Below are positions 16,395 to 25,596 of a stretch of DNA of 64,000 nt, in pieces. The DNA comes from Porphyromonadaceae bacterium UBA7048. Lineage in GTDB: Bacteria; Bacteroidota; Bacteroidia; Bacteroidales; Muribaculaceae. The stretch is from assembly GCA_002493945.1 (NCBI GenBank), contig DLAL01000070.1, positions 16,751 to 80,750 of the forward strand, read 5' to 3'. Numbering within the stretch: the first letter of the stretch is position 1; each line of letters begins with the position of its first letter. Under the pieces are notes generated by a model, which made no database searches, was not told where the DNA came from, and saw nothing but the letters and a program-made list of their open reading frames with translations. Made by a program: the position numbers and the translations under genes.

Positions 16395-18253
16395 GATGCG
16401 GAGGAGGTTTTCACGACTTTCATGCCGCAGACGGCGCAGTCGAAGTCGAGCCTGTATGTGCCCGACTGGTTGCGCAGATACAGACGCGCCGGCAGTTTCC
16501 GCCCGTCGGGAGTGCGGAGACATGCTCCGAGCTCGCGGCGTATGCAGTAGCGAGTGTTCATGACCTCGATGTCAGCGCCGCGCGGCGACGGTTCTGTCTC
16601 GATGGCCTGACGCGCGATGACGGCTCCGTGGCTCTCGTAGAACTGCCGGGCGAGCCTGTTGGCCACGTTGTCGTGATATGTCAGCGGCGGCAGGGCGGCA
16701 AATGCGTCGGCCGCGAGAGCCTGCCTGCGTCGACGGTCGTACACGTAGCGCGCGGCAGCATCCGCGTCAAGCATGACCAGCGCGCGTCGACGCGCATCGG
16801 CAAGGACCGACAGCGGCACGAAGCGGTCGCCGAGGCGGTCATCGACCTGGCCGCATGTATATATGGTGCCCCCGAGTTTGGCCAGTGTCGCGCGCCGCGC
16901 ATCGGCCTGAGGCTTCGCAGCCTGCGCTCCGGGCGACTCGGTCACGACCGTAGCTGATGCGCCGCGGCAGTCCGAGGCAGTGATGGCAAAGCCGGTGTCG
17001 CCGACGGCATCAAGCCGGAAGTTGACCGCTATCGTACGGCGGCACGAGGCATCCGGACGGTCGAGGACGTCAAAGAACTGCTTGTCGCTGTTCCTGTATA
17101 TGGTCATGCCCGGCTTGAGGCCTTCGGGGACCGAAGCCGGAAAGAGTTCCTGCCCTTCCGAGCGGTTGAGACGGAATCCGCAGAAACGTCCGCGCGCGTC
17201 GAAGAAGCCGAGGCCGTCGCCATTGGCGAGCGGTGCCGACGTTCGAGCGCGGAAACTGCGGCGTTGGGGATCGTACGCCGTGACAGCCTCCGCCACGGGC
17301 ATACCGGCCCACTTAGGAGTGTCAATCGAGGCCATGCGCACCGATGCCTGCGGACGGCCGCCGATGAAGTACGACGTATAGCCGCGGTTGAACGTGCGGT
17401 TGACATCAGGCGTGAATCCGCAAGTGCTTGACCCGGCCGACGAGCGCGCGAAGCCTTCATTGGCGGCGATAAATCGGTCGAGCGCCTGCGAATATGCCGC
17501 AGTGACATTCGCCACATAGCGCGCATCCTTCAGGCGTCCTTCGATTTTAAATGACGAGGCTCCGGCTTCGATGAGGGCCGGGAGACGGTCGAGCTGGCAG
17601 AGGTCGCGGAGCGAGAGATAGTGCTTCTCGGGGCCTACGGGGCGGCCTTCGCCGTCAATGAGTTCGTAACTCAGACGGCACATCTGCGGACACACACCGC
17701 GGTTGGCACTCCGGTCCATAGCCACGGCTCCGGCCTGACAGTCGCCGCTGTAGCTCACGCACAGGGCGCCGTGGACAAATACTTCGACAGGCACGCCTGC
17801 GGCCTCGGCGGCCTCACGGATCTGGTCGGTCGAAAATTCGCGCGGGAGCACGAGCTGCGAGAATCCCGCCTGTGCGAGGCGGCGCGCCTTGTCGAGCGTG
17901 CGGATGTCGCACTGAGTGCTGGCATGGAGAGCTATCGGCGGCAGGTCCATCTCGAGATATGCCATATCCTGGACTATCAGGGCATCGACTCCGGCGGCAT
18001 AGAGCTGCCACACGAGCCGACGGGCTTCATCGAGCTCGGCGTCAAAAAGAATCGTATTGAGCGTCACATAGATGCGCGCACGGTACTGATGGGCGAACGC
18101 GCACAGGTCGCGGATGTCGGCCACACTGTTGCCGGCGGCAGCGCGCGCGCCGAAAGCCGGGGCACCGATATACACAGCATCGGCTCCGGCAAGTATGGCC
18201 GTACGGCCCACGGCGGCGTCGCGCGCCGGAGCGAGCAGTTCAAGCGTACGCAT
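16391..18253 (-). CDS. U32 peptidase-family protein (RlhA-like RNA hydroxylation type)
   Basis: This 620-residue protein belongs to the U32 family. Its TIM-barrel half begins ELLAPARDAAVGRTAILAGADAVYIG. The conserved Cys cluster lies in LCVSYSGDCQAGAVAMDRS, NRGVCPQMC and the distal CGMK; FNRGYTSYFIGG is the diagnostic FNRG motif. A DUF3656-like middle region follows. The length and middle domain match the long subfamily containing E. coli RlhA (23S rRNA C2501 hydroxylation) rather than the short TrhP types; members act with Fe-S cluster and prephenate-derived chemistry. Function by family only. Its start overlaps the PHP gene by 14 bp and its stop overlaps the GT2 start by 4 bp. Confidence 0.87.
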   Translation of the reverse strand: MRTLELLAPARDAAVGRTAILAGADAVYIGAPAFGARAAAGNSVADIRDLCAFAHQYRARIYVTLNTILFDAELDEARRLVWQLYAAGVDALIVQDMAYLEMDLPPIALHASTQCDIRTLDKARRLAQAGFSQLVLPREFSTDQIREAAEAAGVPVEVFVHGALCVSYSGDCQAGAVAMDRSANRGVCPQMCRLSYELIDGEGRPVGPEKHYLSLRDLCQLDRLPALIEAGASSFKIEGRLKDARYVANVTAAYSQALDRFIAANEGFARSSAGSSTCGFTPDVNRTFNRGYTSYFIGGRPQASVRMASIDTPKWAGMPVAEAVTAYDPQRRSFRARTSAPLANGDGLGFFDARGRFCGFRLNRSEGQELFPASVPEGLKPGMTIYRNSDKQFFDVLDRPDASCRRTIAVNFRLDAVGDTGFAITASDCRGASATVVTESPGAQAAKPQADARRATLAKLGGTIYTCGQVDDRLGDRFVPLSVLADARRRALVMLDADAAARYVYDRRRRQALAADAFAALPPLTYHDNVANRLARQFYESHGAVIARQAIETEPSPRGADIEVMNTRYCIRRELGACLRTPDGRKLPARLYLRNQSGTYRLDFDCAVCGMKVVKTSSAS

Positions 18254-19064
18254 GGCGCAGACGGTCTATGAGTGACATCGCTTCGTCACGCGATGCGTCG
18301 ATTCGGTCGGGATGATGGGCGTCGCTGTTGACCACGATAGTCAGTCCTGCATCGGTCAGACGCGGAAGGTAGCGCTCGCCGGGGAAGAAGCGGCCATGCT
18401 CCTGACGGGCCTTCGTATTCATCTCTACCACCGGACGGCGCTCGATGATGAGGTCGATGAGCCGGTCCACACATTCGCGGTAGTGGCTGCCGTCCTCAAT
18501 GCCGGGAGCGAAATAGGCGGCATTCTGCCCTACTTTGTCGAAGTGCCCGAGGATGTCGAAGCCTCCGGCCATGATCATATCGGTGCTCTGACGGTAGAAT
18601 GTATCGACCACATAGTCGATGTCTCCGCGGAAATGCTTCGCCATAGTCTCGCGGAAGCGGTCGAAGTGACCGTCGATGTCGAAATACTCACCCTCCTGAT
18701 TGGGGATGAAATGCACGGAACCTATGATGTAGTCGAGCGGCAGACGGCGGAAATAGTCGCACGCCGGCCCCCACTCCGCGCCGAGATAATCCACTTCCAT
18801 AGCGGCGTAGAACCGGCATGACGCCAGCTCGGGCATGGCCTTGATGCGGTCGACTTCATCAAGATAGCGCCCGACAGAGTCCATGCTCATGTTGCAGGGC
18901 GACGGTATGATGACAGGACTGTGAGGCGAGAAGCCGTAGTGCTTCATCCCTGCGGCGACGGCGGCGCGAGCCATGGTCTCCATGTCGGCGCGGCCGTCGC
19001 AGAACTGTGTGTGACTGTGAAAGTTATAGTGAGGAGTTGATGTAATTATCGAATTAAAATCCAT
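18240..19064 (-). CDS. PHP-domain phosphoesterase, histidinol-phosphatase-like
   Basis: This 274-residue protein has PHP metal-binding motifs: NFHSHTQFCDGRADM at the start, GFSPHSP, AAMEVDYL, GSVHF, GGFDILGHFDKV, EMNT and NSDAHHP near the end. This set is complete, so it should bind the usual trinuclear metal centre. The closest well-known family is HisK-type histidinol phosphatase of histidine biosynthesis, but no other his genes are present here, so a general phosphatase role remains possible. It starts 2 bp after cstA ends and overlaps the U32 gene. Confidence 0.87.
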   Translation of the reverse strand: MDFNSIITSTPHYNFHSHTQFCDGRADMETMARAAVAAGMKHYGFSPHSPVIIPSPCNMSMDSVGRYLDEVDRIKAMPELASCRFYAAMEVDYLGAEWGPACDYFRRLPLDYIIGSVHFIPNQEGEYFDIDGHFDRFRETMAKHFRGDIDYVVDTFYRQSTDMIMAGGFDILGHFDKVGQNAAYFAPGIEDGSHYRECVDRLIDLIIERRPVVEMNTKARQEHGRFFPGERYLPRLTDAGLTIVVNSDAHHPDRIDASRDEAMSLIDRLRHAYA

Positions 19065-19066
19065 AA

Positions 19067-20521
19067 TCAGTATGCAACATCGTGAATAAGTGCTCCCCGA
19101 CGGCGGAGTACTTCATAGCGGACAAAGAAGCCTGCGCACAGGAGGTCGACGACGGCGGCTGCCGCGACGGCCACGGGCATGTCGAGGCCGAAGCCTTCAG
19201 GCGACGGAGCCACCAGTATGTAGCTCACCACAACGAGGGTCATGAAGAGCGCGGGCACAAGGGTGATGACATATAGCTTGCCGTGGCGCGCCAGATAGAC
19301 CGTGCACGCCCACAGCGTAAATGCAGCCAGTGTCTGATTGGTCCAGGCGAAGTAGCGCCACAGCACGTTGAAATCTATCAGCATGAGGCCGAATGCCGCA
19401 GCGAAGATAGGCAGCGACACCAGCAGACGCTTCACAAGGCGAGACTGCCCTATGCCGAGCATATCGGCAGCAATGAGACGGGCCGAACGCAGGGCCGTGT
19501 CGCCCGTGGTGACAGGAGCGGCTATGACGCCGAGAAGCGCCAGGAATCCGCCCACGGCTCCGAGCCATGATACGGAGATGTCCGTGACCAGAGCACCGGC
19601 TCCCTCATGCGACTTCATATAGTCGGCCAGTTCGGGATAGCCGCCAGTGAACGATATAGCGGCGGCAGCCCATATGAGAGCTACGATTCCTTCGGCCACC
19701 ATAGCTCCGTAGAACACCGGGCGCGCAAGCCGTTCGTTTTTGAGGCATCGGGCCATCATAGGCGACTGCGTGGCATGGAAGCCGGAGATGGCTCCGCAGG
19801 CGATGCTGACGAACATCATCGGGAAGAGAGGATGCGTGTCGGCCTCCGGATGACGGTTCCACAGTCCGTCGCTGATGCCGTCGGGCAGCGGATGCCCCCC
19901 GGTGAAGAGCACCACCAGCAGACTGACTGCCATGAAAAGCAGCGCGAACCCGAAGATGGGATAGAAGCGGCCTATGAGTTTGTCGACCGGCAGAAGTGTG
20001 GCAAGGATATAATAGAGGAATATCGCCCCGATCCAGAATACCGGTGTCATCCACTCGGGAGTCATGCCTGCGAGCAGACTTGCCGGAGTGACCACAAAGA
20101 CGGCTCCGACGAGTATCAGCAGGACGAGCGACACCACACGGAGCAACTGCCTGATGACCGGTCCGAGCTCGCGGCCCACGAGTTCAGGCAGGGAGTCGCC
20201 TCCGCTGCGCACCGACATCATGGCCGAGATAAAGTCGTGGACAGCGCCCCCGAATATAGTTCCGGCCACTATCCATATGAAGCATGCCGGGCCGAACATG
20301 GCGCCCATGATGGCGCCGAAGATTGGACCGAGTCCGGCTATGTTGAGGAACTGCACTAGGAACACCTTCCACGTGGGCATCTCTATGAAATCGATGCCGT
20401 CGGCACGGGTGCGCGCAGGCATGTCGCGCGACGGGTCGACGCCGAATATCTTCTCGGCAATCAGCCCGTAGACGAAGTAGCCGCCGATGAGAACGGCCAG
20501 CGAGATGAGGAGGAGTGTCAT
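19067..20521 (-). CDS. cstA: CstA-family transporter (carbon starvation protein A)
   Basis: This 484-residue integral membrane protein has about 13 hydrophobic segments. The CstA signature GLGPIFGAIMGAMFGPACFIWIV lies near residue 65, followed by HDFISAMMSVRSGGDSLPELVGR. CstA transporters take up pyruvate and peptides under nutrient limitation. This is the shorter form (E. coli CstA is about 700 residues), common in Bacteroidetes. The gene overlaps floA by 4 bp and is followed within 2 bp by the PHP gene. Confidence 0.93.
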   Translation of the reverse strand: MTLLLISLAVLIGGYFVYGLIAEKIFGVDPSRDMPARTRADGIDFIEMPTWKVFLVQFLNIAGLGPIFGAIMGAMFGPACFIWIVAGTIFGGAVHDFISAMMSVRSGGDSLPELVGRELGPVIRQLLRVVSLVLLILVGAVFVVTPASLLAGMTPEWMTPVFWIGAIFLYYILATLLPVDKLIGRFYPIFGFALLFMAVSLLVVLFTGGHPLPDGISDGLWNRHPEADTHPLFPMMFVSIACGAISGFHATQSPMMARCLKNERLARPVFYGAMVAEGIVALIWAAAAISFTGGYPELADYMKSHEGAGALVTDISVSWLGAVGGFLALLGVIAAPVTTGDTALRSARLIAADMLGIGQSRLVKRLLVSLPIFAAAFGLMLIDFNVLWRYFAWTNQTLAAFTLWACTVYLARHGKLYVITLVPALFMTLVVVSYILVAPSPEGFGLDMPVAVAAAAVVDLLCAGFFVRYEVLRRRGALIHDVAY

Positions 20522-21498
20522 TTTATTTCAGGTAATGACGACGAACCGCCCGTCAGGCTCTGACGCATGCTCGTGTCGGCCTCCATATTCTTCATGCGGT
20601 AATAGTCCATCACGCCGAGGTTGCCGTTGAGGAAGGCCTGAGCCATGGCACGTGGAAGCTCGCATTCTGCCTCGATGACCTTGGCACGCGCTTCCTGTGC
20701 GAGGGCTTTCATCTCCTGCTCGCGGGCGATGGCCATGGCACGGCGCTCTTCGGCCTTGGCCTGAGCGATGTTCTTGTCGGCCTGAGCCTGGTCAATCTGC
20801 AGCGCGGCGCCGATATTGCGGCCTATGTCGATATCAGCGATGTCGATGGAAAGAATCTCGAATGCCGTTCCGGAGTCGAGTCCCTTCCGGAGCACGAGTT
20901 TCGATATGGAATCAGGATTCTCAAGGACGCTCTTGTGCGACTCCGCCGAGCCTATTGACGATACGATGCCCTCACCGACACGGGCGAGCACGGTGTCCTC
21001 GCCGGCGCCGCCGACGAGCTGACGTATGTTGGCACGTACGGTCACACGGGCCTTGGCTATGAGCTGGATGCCGTCCTTAGCCACGGCCGTGACCGGAGGT
21101 GTGTCGATGACTTTGGGATTGACACTCATCTGCACGGCCTGGAACACATCGCGGCCGGCCAGGTCGATGGCCGTGGCCATCTTGAAGCCGAGGTCGATAT
21201 TGGCCTTGGACGCCGACACGAGGGCATGCACGACGCGTGTCACATTGCCGCCGGCGAGGTAGTGGGCCTCGAGGTCATCGCGCGTCACTTCTCTGAGCCC
21301 GGCTTTGTGGGCCTCGATCATGGCACGCACGATGACACTTGCAGGGACCTGACGGATTCGCATCAGGACAAGCTGAATCAGCGATATGCGCACGCCGCTC
21401 ACACGGGCCGATATCCAGAGAAAGAACGGACAGTAGTAGAAGAACACTATCAGGAGCACCACTCCGAGTGCACACAGAAGAATTACCGTTAGAGTCAT
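20518..21498 (-). CDS. floA: FloA, flotillin-like membrane microdomain protein
   Basis: The 326-residue product has one N-terminal hydrophobic hairpin (LTVILLCALGVVLLIVFFYYCPFFLWI), a PHB/SPFH domain (VDTPPVTAVAKDGIQLIAKARVTVRANI and the GEGIVSSIGSAESHKSVLENPD segment), and an Ala/Glu/Lys-rich coiled coil (AQADKNIAQAKAEERRAMAIA). The C-terminal region resembles MAQAFLNGNLGVMDYYRMKNMEADTSMR of FloA/YqfA. Flotillins organise detergent-resistant membrane patches. It is usually accompanied by an NfeD protein; none is present next to it here. Confidence 0.94.
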   Translation of the reverse strand: MTLTVILLCALGVVLLIVFFYYCPFFLWISARVSGVRISLIQLVLMRIRQVPASVIVRAMIEAHKAGLREVTRDDLEAHYLAGGNVTRVVHALVSASKANIDLGFKMATAIDLAGRDVFQAVQMSVNPKVIDTPPVTAVAKDGIQLIAKARVTVRANIRQLVGGAGEDTVLARVGEGIVSSIGSAESHKSVLENPDSISKLVLRKGLDSGTAFEILSIDIADIDIGRNIGAALQIDQAQADKNIAQAKAEERRAMAIAREQEMKALAQEARAKVIEAECELPRAMAQAFLNGNLGVMDYYRMKNMEADTSMRQSLTGGSSSLPEIK

Positions 21499-21550
21499 TG
21501 TGCTGGTTTGATTATTTTAAGGTATTGTTTATTCAAGAATCAACGATGAG

Positions 21551-22990
21551 TCAGCGGCCTGTCTCGAGTCTGACGGCCGTATTCCGCAGCGTCATCACAC
21601 GCTGACGCATCCGTCCGGTCTCGGCTTCGGAGTCAAGAATCTGCTGCGCCACACCGTGATTGCCGTTGCGGTACTGCTCGCGGAGCGCGTCTTCCTGCTC
21701 GAGATGACGGCGCAGTGCGGCACGTGCGGCAAGCGCGTCGAGCATGGCAGCGCGGGCATCATCGTTGCGGAAGTCTGCGAGTTTGTCGTACACGCGGCCG
21801 TTGCCCATATCTATAGTGAAACTCGACGCATCCATGCCCGAACTGCCCGAGCCGCCCTTGCGCTCTGTGTGGCAGAACGCTATGAGTTTCGAATAGTCGG
21901 CGCCCGGTTTCTGTGTCAGCGAGATATCACTGACGCGTGCGAGAGCCTGCACATCGTCCTCGTCCGGGTCTGCGTTTACACGGACCTGCGAGGGGATGAA
22001 CACATATATGGTCACCTTGCCCGGCTCGGCGTTGCGGTCGGTGGCCCACCAGCCGAGGCCGGAAGTCTCGTCGATGGCCATCAGATAGTCGTTGTACGGC
22101 GAGTTGTAGGGCATGCCCATGTTCTGGGGCGCATAGAAGTCCTTGTCGTCGTCCGACGCATCGTTGCGGCGCGTCATGAAGATGTCATATCCGCCCAGCG
22201 AGCCATCGCCGTCCGAGGAGAAGTAGAGTGTCGTGCCGTCGGTCATCAGGAAGGGGAATAGAGCATTTCCGCCGTCACCGAGATTGCCTTTCAGAGCCGA
22301 TGAGTGGTCGAGCGTGCCGTCATCGAGGATGTCGGCACCGTAGAGGCTGAATATGCCCGACGAATCGGCGGCGGCCCACAGCACCTCTGTGCGGCTCTGC
22401 GGCATGAATCCGGCCGAAAGTTCGCGGCTTCCGGAGCCGGCTCCGAGACGGGTCACAGCATCGGGCGGCAGAATATTGCCGGCCTGCTTCGACAGCTTGT
22501 AGAAATTGAAAAACGCGCTTTCGTCGACAGCCATTGAGTCGATGACTTCGATTTTCTCGACACGGTCAAGCATATTGCGCATCATGACGAGCTTCGAGGC
22601 AAGCTGCGAGTATTCCTCCGGTTCATCCTTCTTTGCTTTCTTCAGAGCTGCGCTCCACTTGGACATATGCTTCTGGGCGCCATCGACATCATATCGGTCG
22701 AACGCTATACGGGCAAGTTTCGCAGAAGCGTCGGCCACTCCCCTGCCCTCGGCCACCGTCAGAGGCTGCACGGCCTCGTCGACTTCACCGAGATTGTAGA
22801 GCGACGCGCCGAGGAAGTACGTGGCATTGCCGTCGCGCGGCGAGCGTTTCACCACGGGACGCATAAGTTTCACCACCGCCTCGTACTGGCCCTGATGATA
22901 GAGCTTGCGGGCCTCGTCAATCGGACCCGCGGCGGCCGAAGCCACCGCAGCGGCGGCACATAATGCTATAAAGTATCTTTTTATTCTCAT
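21551..22990 (-). CDS. Secreted TPR plus PD40-type beta-propeller protein
   Basis: This 479-residue protein has a signal peptide (FIALCAAAAVASAAAG), two or three TPR-like helical repeats (ARKLYHQGQYEAVVKLMRPVVKRSPRDGNATYFLG), and a beta-propeller region with the PD40 pattern (TLYFSSDGDGSLGGYDIFMTRRN, then NMGMPYNSPYNDYLMAIDE). A charged helical tail with frequent Arg and Glu follows. The combination resembles the N-terminal parts of PorE/OmpA-family proteins of Bacteroidetes, but no OmpA peptidoglycan-binding domain is present. Role unknown. It begins 114 bp from a divergent transglutaminase gene and has a TAACTTTG box upstream. Confidence 0.72.
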   Translation of the reverse strand: MRIKRYFIALCAAAAVASAAAGPIDEARKLYHQGQYEAVVKLMRPVVKRSPRDGNATYFLGASLYNLGEVDEAVQPLTVAEGRGVADASAKLARIAFDRYDVDGAQKHMSKWSAALKKAKKDEPEEYSQLASKLVMMRNMLDRVEKIEVIDSMAVDESAFFNFYKLSKQAGNILPPDAVTRLGAGSGSRELSAGFMPQSRTEVLWAAADSSGIFSLYGADILDDGTLDHSSALKGNLGDGGNALFPFLMTDGTTLYFSSDGDGSLGGYDIFMTRRNDASDDDKDFYAPQNMGMPYNSPYNDYLMAIDETSGLGWWATDRNAEPGKVTIYVFIPSQVRVNADPDEDDVQALARVSDISLTQKPGADYSKLIAFCHTERKGGSGSSGMDASSFTIDMGNGRVYDKLADFRNDDARAAMLDALAARAALRRHLEQEDALREQYRNGNHGVAQQILDSEAETGRMRQRVMTLRNTAVRLETGR

Positions 22991-23010
22991 TTTTGCATAG
23001 TCTACGGGTA

Positions 23011-23018
23011 CAAAGTTA
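23011..23018 (-). promoter_or_regulatory. -7 box for the TPR/PD40 gene
   Basis: TAACTTTG on the - strand, 20 bp before the ATG, matches the TAnnTTTG consensus. No clear -33 TTTG at the right spacing. Confidence 0.5.
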
Positions 23019-23062
23019 ACAAAAAAATTTTGCCTGTACAGGTTCGTGAATCAAAAATTCCG

Positions 23063-23070
23063 TAACTTTG
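23063..23070 (+). promoter_or_regulatory. -7 box for the transglutaminase-like gene
   Basis: TAACTTTG on the + strand, 34 bp before the ATG, is an exact TAnnTTTG match. Between it and the divergent box lies a 10-bp palindrome CCTGTACAGG (23033-23042) that could be a shared operator. Confidence 0.5.
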
Positions 23071-23104
23071 CCCAGAAATCATCACATTACACTCAATCGA
23101 ATAT

Positions 23105-24493
23105 ATGACCCTGACAAAAACACTTGCATCAATCGCCGTCGTTGCTCTCGGCGCTCTGTCCGCACAGGCAGAAATGTACATATCAGACACCGGGTACGAC
23201 TGGAGCGGACTTGCACAAGGCATCACTTCGAGCTCGAAACCCGCGATGGAGCAGGCTCACGACATCTACCGCTGGCTGACCGAGAACATCAGCTATGACA
23301 CCACATACTCCATCCGCACCGCGGACGCCACTTACGAGAACAGGCGAGGCGTCTGTCAGGGCTATGCCGAACTCTACTACCGCATAGCCGAAGCCATCGG
23401 GCTCAGGTCGCACATCATATTCGGTCAGTCGAAAGACAAGGACGGCCGCATAGCTCCCGAAGGACACGCATGGCTCTTCGTCTACACATCGGGGAACAGC
23501 GGCATCCTTGTTGACCCCACGTGGGGTGCCGGAACGGTCGACGACGGTGTATTCACTCGCCGCCCCAACGAAGAATGGTTTCACGCCGACCCGCGCTGGA
23601 TGATATTCAGCCACTTCCCCGAGGAGGAAGCATATCAGCTGCTCGACGAGAAAGTGAGCTACGACGAGTTCGCGCGCATAGGCCGCTACACTCCGTCGAT
23701 GGGCCTGTACGGCTACGACCCGGCAGTGCTGCTTGCCGACGAACGCGCAGGGCGCCGCCGTGAGCTGCCCAACTTCTACTCAACTCAGATTGACGAGTAC
23801 ACCACTGCCATTCAGGTACCCACGGAGCGCACCCTGCGTGTGGGACAGAAATATACATTCTACTTCAAGGGACGCGACGGAGTGCGCTTCGCCGCAACCG
23901 ACGACGACCGCTTCGAGAAAAGCACGGCTATGACCACCAACGGATTCTCCGTGGTTGAGTTCATCCCCTCACAGGCCGGAGAGGTGTCGCTCTGCGCCAC
24001 CACAAATACTGATCAGAAAGCCGAATGGACCAATCTTGTGGAGTATGTCGTGGCTCAGCCCACGGCGTCGGAGACGGCCGCGCTCGAGCGTGAGCATCCC
24101 ATGCTGTCGCCGGCTCTCCGCTCCATGCCCAACTTCCACCGGAGCGGCATGGAGCACTACAAGGTAGACGCCGCCGAGATTCTGCGGCAGATACGGGCCG
24201 GGGGCATCCGTGAGCTGCCGAAATTCTACGGCAGCGTCGACTGCCGCATCGGTCAGGTGCCGTGGTCAGGCGTGCTGAAGTCCGGCGAGAGCTACGACTT
24301 CGAGCTGTTCGTGCCTGCCGGAGTGGAGATAGCCGTGGTCAACGGAGAGGACTGGCACAAGGACTTCCGGAACAATCCGCAGACAGGAGGCACGGTCGTG
24401 AACATTCCCAAAGCCAACCGCGGAACTATAGAACTGATGGTGCAGACCGACGGACGGCGTTTCACCACCGTACTCCAGTACCGCGTGGAGTAA
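23105..24493 (+). CDS. Secreted transglutaminase-like protein with duplicated C-terminal module
   Basis: This 462-residue protein has a signal peptide (ASIAVVALGALSAQA) and a transglutaminase-core domain with an intact Cys-His-Asp triad: Cys84 in RRGVCQGYAELY, His121 in GHAWLF, Asp137 in LVDPTWG. Downstream are two beta-rich modules, each introduced by nearly the same phrase: RELPNFY at residue 219 and RELPKFY at residue 369. Bacterial proteins of this type act as cysteine proteases or cross-linkers in the envelope. The substrate is unknown. The TAA abuts the hemW stop codon on the other strand with no gap. Confidence 0.82.
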   Translation: MTLTKTLASIAVVALGALSAQAEMYISDTGYDWSGLAQGITSSSKPAMEQAHDIYRWLTENISYDTTYSIRTADATYENRRGVCQGYAELYYRIAEAIGLRSHIIFGQSKDKDGRIAPEGHAWLFVYTSGNSGILVDPTWGAGTVDDGVFTRRPNEEWFHADPRWMIFSHFPEEEAYQLLDEKVSYDEFARIGRYTPSMGLYGYDPAVLLADERAGRRRELPNFYSTQIDEYTTAIQVPTERTLRVGQKYTFYFKGRDGVRFAATDDDRFEKSTAMTTNGFSVVEFIPSQAGEVSLCATTNTDQKAEWTNLVEYVVAQPTASETAALEREHPMLSPALRSMPNFHRSGMEHYKVDAAEILRQIRAGGIRELPKFYGSVDCRIGQVPWSGVLKSGESYDFELFVPAGVEIAVVNGEDWHKDFRNNPQTGGTVVNIPKANRGTIELMVQTDGRRFTTVLQYRVE

Positions 24494-25591
24494 TCAGTCC
24501 ACGAAAAGGTCGCGGATAACGCTGTCGCACAGCAGCCACCGGGACTCGGGCACCACGAGGTGCGTACCTGTCTCGACGAGATTGCCTGAAAGCACGTGGG
24601 GTCGTGCGGCTTGAGCTATGTGTGCTGCCGCATCAGCCTCAAGGGCGGAGAGATCAAGTCCGCGTGCTGTGCGCAGCGATATGAGTATCCGGTCATTGGT
24701 GCGGTCTGTGGCAGTTTCCTCATCGCGCTCGGCTGCATTTTCAGGGTCGGCAAGCCAGCGGTTGAGATTCGACGGCACGAACCGCCGCACTCCGTCAGCG
24801 CCGAGGCTGTGCGCGCCCGGGCCGAGCCCGAGATATGGAGCGCCGGTCCAGTAGGATGAATTGTGACGCGACTCCATGCCGGGACGGGCAAAATTTGAGA
24901 TTTCATAGTGATTCATCCCTGCGCGGCGCGCTTGGTCGCACAGCACGCCGTACATCCGCTCGATGACCTCGTCGTCCTGCTCGGCGACTTCGCCTTTCTC
25001 GCGCATGCGGTACAGCCTTGTGCCTTGCTCAAAACTGAGGCAGTAGGCCGACAGATGCGTGATGCCCGACCCGAGGAGCGTCCGCAGGCTTTCGCGCCAC
25101 GATTCGACGGTCTGTCCCGGAAGACCGTATATGAGGTCACCGCTGATATTGCCGATGCCTGCCCGGCGCAGAGTCCTGACGGCTTCAAGGGCCTGCGCGG
25201 CTGTATGACGGCGTCCGACTGCACGGAGCTCGGCATCGTCGAGCGACTGCACACCCATGCTTACGCGGTTCACTCCGGCCTTCAGCCATGCCTCGGCCGC
25301 CGCCTCGCTGACGTCCTCGGGATTGACTTCTATGGTGAACTCATCAACCTTCTGCAGAGGGAAAAGCGCCGCGAGGCGCGAGAACACATCAGGCCTGAGT
25401 ATAGATGGCGTGCCTCCTCCGAAGTAGAGCGTGGTGACGGATTCTCCGCCAAGCTCACCCTTACGCGCGGCCCACTCGCGTGCAAGCGCGTCGGCATAGG
25501 CGTCAACGCGCGCAGTGCTTGCCAGCGAATAGAAGTCGCAGTAGAAGCACTTCGAATGACAGAACGGGACGTGGACGTAGATGCCTGCCAT
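24494..25591 (-). CDS. hemW: HemW-like radical SAM heme chaperone
   Basis: The 365-residue product has the radical SAM motif C-x3-C-x2-C (Cys11, Cys15, Cys18 in VPFCHSKCFYCDFYS), followed by TLYFGGGTPS, the SAM-binding EVNPEDV segment and GVQSLDDAELRAVGRRH. The Cys-to-Phe at the position after the third Cys (CDF) is characteristic of HemW rather than the coproporphyrinogen dehydrogenase HemN. HemW binds heme and helps insert it into respiratory enzymes. It lies 5 bp after the AddB-like gene and is the last gene of that run. Confidence 0.9.
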   Translation of the reverse strand: MAGIYVHVPFCHSKCFYCDFYSLASTARVDAYADALAREWAARKGELGGESVTTLYFGGGTPSILRPDVFSRLAALFPLQKVDEFTIEVNPEDVSEAAAEAWLKAGVNRVSMGVQSLDDAELRAVGRRHTAAQALEAVRTLRRAGIGNISGDLIYGLPGQTVESWRESLRTLLGSGITHLSAYCLSFEQGTRLYRMREKGEVAEQDDEVIERMYGVLCDQARRAGMNHYEISNFARPGMESRHNSSYWTGAPYLGLGPGAHSLGADGVRRFVPSNLNRWLADPENAAERDEETATDRTNDRILISLRTARGLDLSALEADAAAHIAQAARPHVLSGNLVETGTHLVVPESRWLLCDSVIRDLFVD

Positions 25592-25596
25592 AGCTG

